Positions 32,343 through 39,609 of a stretch of DNA of 64,000 bases are shown one piece after another (within the stretch, counting starts at the first letter, position 1; the number at the start of each line of letters is the position of its first letter). The notes beneath the pieces were generated by a model. That model searched no databases. It was not told the DNA's origin and saw only the letters and a program-made list of their open reading frames with translations. The position numbers and the translations under genes are program-made. The stretch is from NCBI RefSeq assembly GCF_047501535.1, contig NZ_JAZDRJ010000010.1, positions 1 through 64,000 of the forward strand. Reading direction: 5' to 3'. This DNA comes from Yanghanlia sp047501535. GTDB taxonomy: Bacteria; Pseudomonadota; Gammaproteobacteria; Burkholderiales; Burkholderiaceae_B.

Positions 32343-33548
32343 TCAGGTACGCAGCATGCAGAGCTCCGAGGCAACCGCCCGGGCGTGATTATCGTGTTCC
32401 AGCACGTCTTCCAAAGAACGGGGAGCCGCACCGTTAAACGACGCCATGCGATCAAGACAGTCGCCGATGACCTGGGGAATTTCAGTATAGCGAATTCCAC
32501 CCGACAAAAACTGTGCAACCGCAACTTCATTGGCGGCGTTCAGGCTGATGCAGGAAGTCTGCCCTGCACGCAGGGCATCGTAGGCCAGCCCCAGGCACGG
32601 GAAGCGGTTGAAATCCGGGGATTCAAAGTCCAGCTTCTGCATGCGAGTCAGCTCGAACAGGCCCACCCCACTGGCGATGCGTTCGGGGAAACCCAGACCG
32701 TAAGCGATGGGGGTGCGCATGTCGGGTTGACCCAATTGCGCCAAGATGGAGCCGTCTTCGTACTCCACCATGGAATGCACCAGGCTTTGCGGGTGGATCA
32801 ACACCTGAATATTGTCGGCTTCCATGGAAAACAGCCAATGCGCTTCGATGACTTCCAGCCCCTTGTTCAGCATAGTGGCCGAGTCGACGGAAATCTTGCG
32901 CCCCATACTCCAATTGGGGTGGGCGCATGCTTGTGCGGGGGTGACATCGTGCAGCGACTCAATTGAAGCCGTACGAAACGGCCCACCGGAAGCGGTCAGC
33001 AAAAGACGCCGCACACCTCGTGCGGGCAAGCGCGGGGCGCGGGCCCGATCTTCGTCTTCCGGCAAGCATTGGAAGATGGCATTGTGTTCGCTGTCGATAG
33101 GCAAGAGTTCGGCGCCGTTGTCGCGAACCGCCTGCATGAACAAGCCACCCGCCGCAACCAGCGCTTCCTTGTTAGCCAGCAACACCCTTTTGCCCGCTTG
33201 GGCCGCGGCTAGAGCGGCAGGTAACCCGGCAGTGCCGACAATGGCCGCCATCACAACGGAGACCTCTGAATCAGCCGCTGTCTCAGCCAATGCGGCTGCC
33301 CCTATACGGAGCTCCGGAGCCGGCCTGCCCGCCGGCCAGACGTTGCGGAAGCGCTGAGCAGCGGGCGTATCCGGCACTACGACGACTTGCGCATTACAGG
33401 CCAAGGCCTGCTTGGCCAACTGTTCAATCTGGCTATAGGCGCTCAGGGCATGGACGCGAAAGCGATCAGGATGTCGGGCGATGACATCCAGGGTGCTCAC
33501 GCCTATGGAGCCCGTAGAGCCGAGCACGCAAACACTTTCTACCTTCAT
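32343..33548 (-). CDS. dxr: 1-deoxy-D-xylulose 5-phosphate reductoisomerase
   Basis: NADPH enzyme forming 2-C-methyl-D-erythritol 4-phosphate, second step of the MEP isoprenoid pathway. The 401 residues carry the nucleotide motif LGSTGSIGVSTLDVI (about 9-23), ALANKEALV-like LLANKEALVAAG, the metal and substrate segment LLPIDSEHNAIFQCL and TASGGPFR. It overlaps cdsA by four bases and is followed by rseP. UppS two genes upstream uses the same isoprenoid supply. Confidence 0.98.
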   Translation of the reverse strand: MKVESVCVLGSTGSIGVSTLDVIARHPDRFRVHALSAYSQIEQLAKQALACNAQVVVVPDTPAAQRFRNVWPAGRPAPELRIGAAALAETAADSEVSVVMAAIVGTAGLPAALAAAQAGKRVLLANKEALVAAGGLFMQAVRDNGAELLPIDSEHNAIFQCLPEDEDRARAPRLPARGVRRLLLTASGGPFRTASIESLHDVTPAQACAHPNWSMGRKISVDSATMLNKGLEVIEAHWLFSMEADNIQVLIHPQSLVHSMVEYEDGSILAQLGQPDMRTPIAYGLGFPERIASGVGLFELTRMQKLDFESPDFNRFPCLGLAYDALRAGQTSCISLNAANEVAVAQFLSGGIRYTEIPQVIGDCLDRMASFNGAAPRSLEDVLEHDNHARAVASELCMLRT

Positions 33549-34402
33549 TGAAAAATAATTCCTGTCAGCATGATGGCCACTGGCGCAACAGGCAGCAGTG
33601 CATCGATGCGATCATAAACGCCCCCGTGGCCGGGAAGCAGGTTACTGGAATCCTTGACGCCCGCCCGCCTTTTCAGCAAGGACTCGAACAAATCTCCAAC
33701 AATGGATAGTGCAGCCAACAACGCAGCCAGAAGGAACACAATGGGCAGCGACCAGCGCTGCGCCAGAATCGCACCAAAGCTATCGGGTATCGCGGCGGTA
33801 GCCGTGGTCCAGATGGCGGCGGCCAAAATGCCGCCTATCGCCCCGGCCCAGGTTTTACCGGGGCTGACCTTAGGAGCCAGCTTGCGCTTACCCAGGGCGC
33901 GTCCGGTGAAATACGCAGCAATGTCAGCGAACCAGATCAGCGCCATCATCGACACCAGACACCAGGCGCCGAATTCTACGAACAGCAGCACCAACGCCGC
34001 CCACGCCGCAATAACGGCCAGTGCGCCAAAGACGCTCATGGCAATCGGAAAGCGCCTTTCAGCGGTGTTTCCTTGCAGCACTTGTGGCAGAGCTAGCGCC
34101 ACCCAACCGAGTAGCGCCAACGGCATAAGCCACGGGTGAACCAGTTGCTCAACGGCCGGCACCGCTGCCGTGGAAGGCATCCATGTCCAGACCAGCCAAA
34201 GCATGAATACGGACGTGAATACAGCAACCCAAGGTGCAGCAGGCGCCCAGACAGGAGTCAGCGATAAGCGCAGCCATTCCCATAGAGCGCAGCCAGCCAT
34301 CACCAGCAGTAATACGATAAGGGGCCAGGGGCCGGGCGCCATGAGTGCGCCAAGGAGCACCAGCAACAGGACAATGGCAGTCAGCACACGCTGTATCAAC
34401 AT
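33545..34402 (-). CDS. cdsA: Phosphatidate cytidylyltransferase
   Basis: Polytopic inner-membrane enzyme making CDP-diacylglycerol from phosphatidate and CTP, the branch point of phospholipid synthesis. The 285 residues hold about eight membrane helices. The family signature near the C-terminus (SLLKRRAGVKDSSNLLPGHG, with DRIDAL following) includes the metal-binding aspartates. VSPGKTWAGAIGG is another conserved loop. I chose the ATG at 34402 (MLIQRVLTAIVLL), which begins at the first membrane helix; the frame extends upstream into uppS without similarity. Confidence 0.96.
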   Translation of the reverse strand: MLIQRVLTAIVLLLVLLGALMAPGPWPLIVLLLVMAGCALWEWLRLSLTPVWAPAAPWVAVFTSVFMLWLVWTWMPSTAAVPAVEQLVHPWLMPLALLGWVALALPQVLQGNTAERRFPIAMSVFGALAVIAAWAALVLLFVEFGAWCLVSMMALIWFADIAAYFTGRALGKRKLAPKVSPGKTWAGAIGGILAAAIWTTATAAIPDSFGAILAQRWSLPIVFLLAALLAALSIVGDLFESLLKRRAGVKDSSNLLPGHGGVYDRIDALLPVAPVAIMLTGIIFQ

Positions 34403-34428
34403 GGTGAACCTTCCAAAGAAACGAGTTT

Positions 34429-35187
34429 TCAGACGCCGCCGGCCAGTTGGGCACTGGTGCGGCCAAAGCGGCGTTCTCGCGTACGATACCACTCGAATGC
34501 AGCGTCGATATCCTGAATATTGAAATCAGGCCAGTATCGTTCTGTGAAATAGAGCTCGGTGTAGGCCAGCTGCCAGATCAAAAAGTTAGAAATACGTTGT
34601 TCGCCACCCGTACGGATGAAGAGATCTGGTTCTGGCGCGAAGGCCATTGAGAGATAGGGAGTCAGGGCTTCTTCGTCGATGCCCTTGGGGTCGGCCAGTA
34701 AGGCAGGTTGAGCAGCCACCATGCGCTGCATGGCTTGGAGAATGTCCCAGCGCCCGCCATAGTTCGCCGCAATCGTCAGATGCAATGCGTCGTTCTGCGC
34801 AGTACGTTCCTCTGCCTTGCGGATAAGTTCCTGCAAACGTGGTTCGAAGGCGGCGATATCGCCCACGATACGCAGCCTGACACCTTGCTCGCAAAGCTTG
34901 CCGACTTCTTTCTCAAGCGTCTGCACAAACAAACGCATTAAGAGGGAAACTTCTTCTTGGGGGCGCCGCCAGTTTTCGGAACTGAAGGCGAAGAGAGTGA
35001 GGTAATGTACGCCGCGGCGGCCACAGGCTTCGACCACGCGCCGCACGGCTTGGACGCCGCGCATATGCCCCGCAGTACGGGGCAGGAAACGTTGGGTGGC
35101 CCACCGCCCATTGCCGTCCATGATAATGGCTAAGTGACGAGGCACCCCGGAATGTTCCGGAACGGCAAGGGTGGAGCTTTTATGCAT
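34429..35187 (-). CDS. uppS: Undecaprenyl diphosphate synthase (cis-prenyltransferase)
   Basis: Adds eight isoprene units to farnesyl diphosphate to make the C55 lipid carrier for peptidoglycan and O-antigen. The 252 residues include the catalytic Asp24 in IIMDGNGRWA, the TLFAFSSENWRRP motif and FIRTGGEQRISNFLIWQLAY with YFTERYWPDF near the C-terminus. It follows frr and precedes cdsA in the standard order. Confidence 0.98.
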   Translation of the reverse strand: MHKSSTLAVPEHSGVPRHLAIIMDGNGRWATQRFLPRTAGHMRGVQAVRRVVEACGRRGVHYLTLFAFSSENWRRPQEEVSLLMRLFVQTLEKEVGKLCEQGVRLRIVGDIAAFEPRLQELIRKAEERTAQNDALHLTIAANYGGRWDILQAMQRMVAAQPALLADPKGIDEEALTPYLSMAFAPEPDLFIRTGGEQRISNFLIWQLAYTELYFTERYWPDFNIQDIDAAFEWYRTRERRFGRTSAQLAGGV

Positions 35188-35209
35188 CGGGCCAGGCGGA
35201 GCACAACGG

Positions 35210-35770
35210 TCAGACCGTCATGATCTCCGCTTCTTTCTGTGTAACGGTTTTATCGATTTCAGCTACGTATTTATCCGTGAGCTTTTGGATTTCATCCTGC
35301 ATGCGACGTTCGTCGTCTTCGGAGATTTCCTTATCTTTCACCAGTTTTTTGAGCGCTTCGTTGGCTTCCCGGCGCAGGTTGCGAACCGCCACTTTGGCGT
35401 CCTCGCCTTCGCTGCGAACCACTTTGGTGAGGTCGCGGCGGCGCTCTTCTGTGAGGGCGGGCATGGGTACACGGATGCTCTCGCCCATGGGAATGGGGTT
35501 CAGGCCCAGATCGGACTCACGAATCGCCTTCTCGACGGGTCCGGCCATGTTCTTTTCCCAGACCTGGACATTCAGGGTGCGTGCATCCACGACCGTGACG
35601 TTGGCCACTTGGCCAACAGGGACCATTGAGCCGTAGTATTCAACATTGACGTGATCCAGGATGCCGGCGCTTGCGCGGCCAGTACGAATCTTGGCCAAGC
35701 CGATGCGCAGCGCTTCGACGGATTTCGCCATGCGGCTATCAGCTGAACTTTTCACCTCTGAAAGACTCAT
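35210..35770 (-). CDS. frr: Ribosome recycling factor
   Basis: 186-residue tRNA-mimicking protein that, with EF-G, splits post-termination ribosomes. The three-helix-bundle segments are recognisable: MAKSVEALRIGLAKIRTGRA, LDHVNVEYYGSMVPVGQVAN and the C-terminal AEIDKTVTQKEAEIMTV. It lies 17 bases after pyrH and 22 before uppS. Confidence 0.98.
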   Translation of the reverse strand: MSLSEVKSSADSRMAKSVEALRIGLAKIRTGRASAGILDHVNVEYYGSMVPVGQVANVTVVDARTLNVQVWEKNMAGPVEKAIRESDLGLNPIPMGESIRVPMPALTEERRRDLTKVVRSEGEDAKVAVRNLRREANEALKKLVKDKEISEDDERRMQDEIQKLTDKYVAEIDKTVTQKEAEIMTV

Positions 35771-35787
35771 TGTGATTCCTTTGTTCT

Positions 35788-36504
35788 TCAGACGTGCACC
35801 AGCGTGCCTTCTTCTTCACCCGAAACGGCTCGCATGAGTGCGCCTGGTTTGTTGATCGAAAAAACCTTGATAGGCAGCTTTTGGTCGCGGCACAGCGCAA
35901 ATGCCGTAGCGTCCATGACCTCAAGGCGACGGACAATGGCTTCGTCGAAGCTGATACGCGTGTAAAGCGTTGCGTTGGGGTCTTTATTGGGATCAGCGCT
36001 ATAAATACCGTCTACTTTAGTGGCTTTGAGTACAACTTCCGCGCCGATTTCCGCACCACGCAAGGCGGCTGCGGTGTCGGTGGTAAAGAACGGGTTGCCG
36101 GTGCCTGCCGCAAAAATAACCACCTTGCCCTCTTCCAGATAACGCAAGGTTTTGGGACGGATATAGGCTTCGACCACTTGATCGATACGCAAGGCTGATT
36201 GTACCCGGGCATCGACGCCGCCGTGCTTCAGGGCGTCCTGAAGCGCCAAGGCATTCATGACGGTGGCCATCATGCCCATGTAATCGGCGGTGGCGCGGTC
36301 CATGCCCTGCGCGCCGGGGGCAATACCGCGGAAGATATTACCTCCCCCAATGACGATGGCCAGCTCGACTCCGCTTTTTGCGACAGTGACGATCTCTTCC
36401 GTCATACGCAAGATGGTGGCTCGATTGATACCGAACGTGTCTTCGCCCATCAGGGCCTCGCCCGACAGCTTCAGGAGGACACGTTTGTATGGTCTGGTCG
36501 TCAT
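35788..36504 (-). CDS. pyrH: UMP kinase
   Basis: Hexameric bacterial UMP kinase of the amino acid kinase fold, making UDP from UMP; allosterically activated by GTP and inhibited by UTP. The 238 residues carry RVLLKLSGEALMG, IVIGGGNIFRG, the MDRATADYMGMMATVMNALA segment and LKATKVDGIYSADP. It begins 102 bases after tsf, and two strong hairpins lie in that gap. Confidence 0.98.
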   Translation of the reverse strand: MTTRPYKRVLLKLSGEALMGEDTFGINRATILRMTEEIVTVAKSGVELAIVIGGGNIFRGIAPGAQGMDRATADYMGMMATVMNALALQDALKHGGVDARVQSALRIDQVVEAYIRPKTLRYLEEGKVVIFAAGTGNPFFTTDTAAALRGAEIGAEVVLKATKVDGIYSADPNKDPNATLYTRISFDEAIVRRLEVMDATAFALCRDQKLPIKVFSINKPGALMRAVSGEEEGTLVHV

Positions 36505-36549
36505 GAAAGAAACCCCGGAATAACAAACGCAAAGTTTAAATGAGAAACA

Positions 36550-36588
36550 CCGGCCATGGGCCGGAAACGTCGGCGCCGAAGCGCCGAC
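36550..36588 (-). promoter_or_regulatory. Tandem hairpins between tsf and pyrH
   Basis: On the minus strand the first hairpin is GTCGGCGC-TTCG-GCGCCGAC (36588-36569): eight GC-rich pairs closed by a UUCG tetraloop. Five bases on comes CCGGCC-CAT-GGCCGG (36564-36550), followed by TGTTTCT. The first begins 18 bases past the tsf stop. The weak U-tract suggests an mRNA-stabilising 3' end or a leaky terminator separating rpsB-tsf from pyrH rather than a full stop. Confidence 0.6.
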
Positions 36589-36606
36589 ATCAAAGCAAAG
36601 TGGTGC

Positions 36607-37482
36607 TTAGTTGTTGCCGGCAACGGCAGCGACTTCTGCGGCGAAGTCTTCAACTTTCTTTTCGATGCCTTCACCGACCACGTACAGAGCGAAACGGCTG
36701 ATCTTAGCGCCGTTTTCCTTGAGCATCTGCTCAACGCTTTGTTTGTCGTTCTTGACGAACGGCTGGGACAGCAGCGTGACTTCTTTGAGGTACTTTTGTA
36801 CGGTGCCTTCAACCATCTTTGTGACGATTTCAGCAGGCTTGCCAGATTCTGCAGCCTTTTGCTCAGCCACGGAACGCTCGCGCTCGATATCTTCGGCGGG
36901 CACACCAGCGGCATCCAGCGCCTTCGGCTTGGTAGCGGCAACGTGCATGGCGACATCTTTGCCGACTTCGTCTTCACCCGAAAACTCTACCAGCACGCCA
37001 ATGCGGCCGCTGTGCACATAGCTGGCCAGCTTATCGGCGGTTTCGTAGCGTTCGAAGCGACGCACCGACATGTTTTCACCGATCTTGCCGATAAGAGCGG
37101 AACGGGTGCTTTCCACAGTACCTTCGCCCATGGGCAGTTCGCTCAAGGCGGCCACGTCGGCCGGGGCTTTTTCAGTGACCAGGCGAGCCAGGTCGTTGAC
37201 AAATTTGATGAAGTCTTCGTTCTTGGCCACGAAGTCGGTTTCGCAGTTGACTTCGATAACCGTGCCGCTCTTTCCGTCGTCGGCAATATGCAGGCCGATC
37301 AGGCCCTCTGCCGTCACGCGCGAAGCGGCCTTGCCTGCTTTGCTACCCAGCTTGATGCGCAGGATCTCTTCAGCACGTGCGATGTCGCCGTCAGCTTCCG
37401 TCAGCGCCTTCTTGCATTCCATCATGGGCGCGTCGGTCTTTTCGCGCAGTTCCTTGACCATGCTTGCAGTGATTTGGGCCAC
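36607..37482 (-). CDS. tsf: Translation elongation factor Ts
   Basis: Guanine nucleotide exchange factor that regenerates EF-Tu-GTP. The 291 residues include the N-terminal UBA-like domain (ASMVKELREKTDAPMMECKK), the VNCETDFVAKNEDF motif that contacts EF-Tu, and the dimerisation/core domains. The start codon is GTG (37482-37480) behind a GGAGAAAATT ribosome-binding site, a clean case of a non-ATG start in a highly expressed gene. It follows rpsB by 120 bases. Confidence 0.98.
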   Translation of the reverse strand: MAQITASMVKELREKTDAPMMECKKALTEADGDIARAEEILRIKLGSKAGKAASRVTAEGLIGLHIADDGKSGTVIEVNCETDFVAKNEDFIKFVNDLARLVTEKAPADVAALSELPMGEGTVESTRSALIGKIGENMSVRRFERYETADKLASYVHSGRIGVLVEFSGEDEVGKDVAMHVAATKPKALDAAGVPAEDIERERSVAEQKAAESGKPAEIVTKMVEGTVQKYLKEVTLLSQPFVKNDKQSVEQMLKENGAKISRFALYVVGEGIEKKVEDFAAEVAAVAGNN

Positions 37483-37573
37483 AATTTTCTCCAGTTCGGT
37501 AAAACACGCTCCGGCGGGACCGGGGCAGGTTCAAAGCATGTACCGGCGCCCTGCCCGGAGGCGGACGCCGGCA

Positions 37574-37595
37574 TGCGCACAGCGAGCCGTGCGCA
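37574..37595 (-). promoter_or_regulatory. Hairpin in the rpsB/tsf spacer
   Basis: TGCGCAC (37574-37580) and GTGCGCA (37589-37595) form a 7-base stem with an 8-base loop just after the rpsB stop. It lies in a 120-base GC-rich spacer. No U-run follows on the minus strand, so it is unlikely to be a complete terminator. It may tune the S2:EF-Ts ratio by attenuation or RNA processing. Confidence 0.4.
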
Positions 37596-37602
37596 CCCGT
37601 TT

Positions 37603-38364
37603 TTACTCGCTGTCCTCTTGGGTCTCTTCGACCTCAACTTCGACAAACTCTTCGCCTTCGGCGATTTCTTCAACAAGGCCGTTGAGTGCCTGTTCACGGC
37701 CTTCCAGCACGGCATCCGCCATGCCACGAGCGTACAGAGCGATAGCCTTGGCCGAGTCGTCGTTGCCAGGAATCACGTGATCGATGCCCTCGGGCGAGTG
37801 GTTGGTATCCACCACGGCCACAACCGGAATGCCCAGAGTGCGGGCTTCGGCCACGGCAATCTTGTGGTAGCCAACGTCGATGACGAACAGTGCGTCAGGC
37901 AGGTTGGTCATGTCCTTGATGCCGCCGATCGACTTGTTGAGCTTGTCCAGTTCGCGTTGGAACATCAGCGCTTCTTTCTTGCTCATGAGCTCGGTCAGGC
38001 CTTCGGCTTGCTGAGCTTCCATTTCCTTGAGGCGCTTGATGGAAGATTTGACCGTCTTGAAGTTGGTCATCATGCCACCCAGCCAGCGGCTGTCTACGTA
38101 GGGCATGCCGCAGCGCTGAGCTTCTTCAGCCACTAGTTCGCGTGCTGCACGCTTGGTGCCGACAAACAAAACTTTGCCGCCACGCGCTGCGATTTGGCGC
38201 AGGTATTTTTGTGCTTCCAGGTACTTAACAACGCTCTGCTCGAGGTTGATGACGTGGATTTTGTTTCGTTGACCGAAGATGAAGGGGGCCATCTTCGGGT
38301 TCCAGTAACGGGTCTGGTGACCGAAGTGGACTCCGGCTTCCAGCATTTCACGCATTAAAGACAT
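37603..38364 (-). CDS. rpsB: 30S ribosomal protein S2
   Basis: 253-residue small-subunit protein, needed for S1 binding and mRNA docking. It has the family signatures MREMLEAGVHFGHQTRYWNPKM at the N-terminus, EKYLRQIAARGGKVLFVGTK-like segments and GIPVVAVVDTNHSPEGID. The C-terminal 25 residues are strongly acidic (EIAEGEEFVEVEVEETQEDSE), a beta-proteobacterial trait. It heads the long minus-strand run, with a structured leader upstream. Confidence 0.98.
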   Translation of the reverse strand: MSLMREMLEAGVHFGHQTRYWNPKMAPFIFGQRNKIHVINLEQSVVKYLEAQKYLRQIAARGGKVLFVGTKRAARELVAEEAQRCGMPYVDSRWLGGMMTNFKTVKSSIKRLKEMEAQQAEGLTELMSKKEALMFQRELDKLNKSIGGIKDMTNLPDALFVIDVGYHKIAVAEARTLGIPVVAVVDTNHSPEGIDHVIPGNDDSAKAIALYARGMADAVLEGREQALNGLVEEIAEGEEFVEVEVEETQEDSE

Positions 38365-38404
38365 AATATTCTCCTAGGGTTGGGTCTAATACCTGGTGCA
38401 AGTT

Positions 38405-38495
38405 ATTCGCAGGGTGGTGAATCACCCGACAAACACCCCGGCGCACCCGCGCTGAGTCTTTGATTCAGCGCGCCACCAGACAGGCTGGCGCAGGC
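38405..38495 (-). promoter_or_regulatory. Candidate structured leader of rpsB
   Basis: Three hairpins lie 48-127 bases upstream of the rpsB ATG: GGGTG/CACCC (38412-38427), GCGCTGA/TCAGCGC (38449-38471) and GCGCCA/TGGCGC (38470-38491). The last two share bases and so could be alternative folds. rpsB leaders in other proteobacteria bind S2 for autoregulation. This one does not visibly match the gamma-proteobacterial motif, so the same role is inferred from position only. Confidence 0.35.
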
Positions 38496-38581
38496 ATGCT
38501 ATTTCCGGCTTGACTTCAATACTGCTTAATTAACCCTTACTGCCATACGCTTTGGCATGCAAGGTTCGCCTTTACGGCGTT

Positions 38582-38641
38582 TACTACTGCTTTATCACTG
38601 CTTTGATACTACGTTTGGTACTGCCTTTGCTACTATGGTGT
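38582..38641. repeat. Degenerate 12-base tandem repeat
   Basis: Five successive 12-base units share a loose consensus of the form NTACTGC-NTTTG, for example TACTACTGCTTT, ATCACTGCTTTG, ATACTACGTTTG and GTACTGCCTTTG, with a more decayed fifth unit. The array is non-coding as far as I can tell. It sits in the rpsB/map spacer next to an 84-base inverted repeat. Confidence 0.45.
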
Positions 38642-38725
38642 GGCCTTATATCCTGCACCCTCGCCTGCTGCCCACTTGCAAAAAGCGCGGCATACACAGG
38701 CGTGACAAGGCATAGGTATAAGGCC
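38642..38725. other. 84-base nested inverted repeat (possible structured RNA or cruciform)
   Basis: Outer arms GGCCTTATA (38642-38650) and TATAAGGCC (38717-38725) pair perfectly over nine bases, extended after a one-base bulge by CCT/AGG (38652-38654 with 38714-38716). Inside, CGCCTG (38662-38667) pairs with CAGGCG (38697-38702) and TGCC (38669-38672) with GGCA (38689-38692), around an A-rich loop. The symmetry does not show which strand, if any, is transcribed. It begins 140 bases before map and ends 56 bases before it. Confidence 0.45.
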
Positions 38726-38741
38726 AAAATTCCAGAAAGCC

Positions 38742-38747
38742 TATAAT
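38742..38747 (+). promoter_or_regulatory. Possible -10 element for map
   Basis: A perfect TATAAT hexamer lies 34 bases before the map ATG. No -35 hexamer with normal spacing is visible, so this is a weak call. Confidence 0.3.
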
Positions 38748-38781
38748 TCTACTATTTTTTCGTTAAGCTAGCACAGACACC

Positions 38782-39597
38782 ATGAGCACCCTAGTTACAG
38801 ACCCCGCCGACCTCGATAAAATGCGCGCCGCCTGCCAGGCAGCCGCTTCCACTTTGGATTATCTGACCCCATATGTGCGGGCCGGCATTACGACGGGGGA
38901 GCTCGATAAGCTTTGCATGGATTACATCACTAATGTGCTGAAGGTGGAGTCGGCCACCGTGGGTTATGCGCCGCCGGGTTACACCCCTTTCCCCGCTTCC
39001 ATCTGCACGTCGGTCAACCATGTGATTTGCCACGGCATTCCTGGCGATAAAATACTGAAGAACGGCGATATCATGAATATCGACGTTACCGTAATCAAGG
39101 ACGGCTGGTTTGGCGATACCAGCCGCATGTTCCATATTGGCGAACCTTCTATTTTGGCCCGCCGCCTCGTAGATATCACATACGAATGCATGTGGCTGGG
39201 CATTGAGCAAGTCAAACCCGGCGCAACGCTGGGCGATGTCGGCCACGCGATTCAAAAACATGCGGAAGGCGCCGGGTTTTCCGTGGTGCGCGAATACTGC
39301 GGCCACGGCGTGGGCCGCCAGTTCCACCAAGACCCTCAAGTACTGCACTATGGCAAACCCGGCACAGGTGTGCGGCTAGAGCCCGGCATGATTTTCACCA
39401 TTGAACCCATGATCAACGCCGGCAGGCGCGATATCCGCACCCTGGCTGACGGCTGGACGGTTGTGACACGCGACCGCAGCTTATCGGCGCAATGGGAACA
39501 CGCCGTGCTGGTGACAGACACGGGTTATGAGGTTCTGACCATTTCGCCCGACATGCCTGCCCCGCCCGCCTTTGTTAAAGGTTATCAGGCAGCCTAA
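38782..39597 (+). CDS. map: Methionine aminopeptidase, type I
   Basis: Metalloprotease that removes the initiator methionine from nascent proteins. The 271 residues contain the pita-bread-fold metal ligands: the two aspartates in MNIDVTVIKDGWFGDTSRMF, the His in CGHGVGRQFH, and the glutamates in FTIEPMIN and QWEHAVLVTD. HGIPGDK is the upstream substrate-binding histidine region. It is divergent from rpsB across 417 bases, an arrangement widespread in proteobacteria, and glnD follows 12 bases downstream. Confidence 0.98.
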   Translation: MSTLVTDPADLDKMRAACQAAASTLDYLTPYVRAGITTGELDKLCMDYITNVLKVESATVGYAPPGYTPFPASICTSVNHVICHGIPGDKILKNGDIMNIDVTVIKDGWFGDTSRMFHIGEPSILARRLVDITYECMWLGIEQVKPGATLGDVGHAIQKHAEGAGFSVVREYCGHGVGRQFHQDPQVLHYGKPGTGVRLEPGMIFTIEPMINAGRRDIRTLADGWTVVTRDRSLSAQWEHAVLVTDTGYEVLTISPDMPAPPAFVKGYQAA

Positions 39598-39609
39598 CCT
39601 ACCGCCGCC

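Larger units (their letters stand above)
38365..38781. other. Gene-free spacer between rpsB and map
   Basis: This is the longest stretch without a gene. From the rpsB side it holds the possible rpsB leader hairpins (38405-38495), an AT-richer part (38496-38580), the 12-base tandem repeats (38582-38641), the 84-base inverted repeat (38642-38725) and a TATAAT (38742-38747). A small open frame at 38552-38746 has no ribosome-binding site or family resemblance, and I do not call it a gene. Confidence 0.6.

Noticed and set aside
36556..38136. A 526-codon plus-strand frame opposite tsf and rpsB
   Set aside because: It lies antisense across two ribosomal-pathway genes and the spacer between them; composition is typical of a shadow frame.
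38552..38746. Small hydrophobic open frame in the rpsB/map spacer
   Set aside because: No ribosome-binding site, no resemblance to known small membrane proteins, and it runs through the tandem repeats and the inverted repeat that better explain the sequence.
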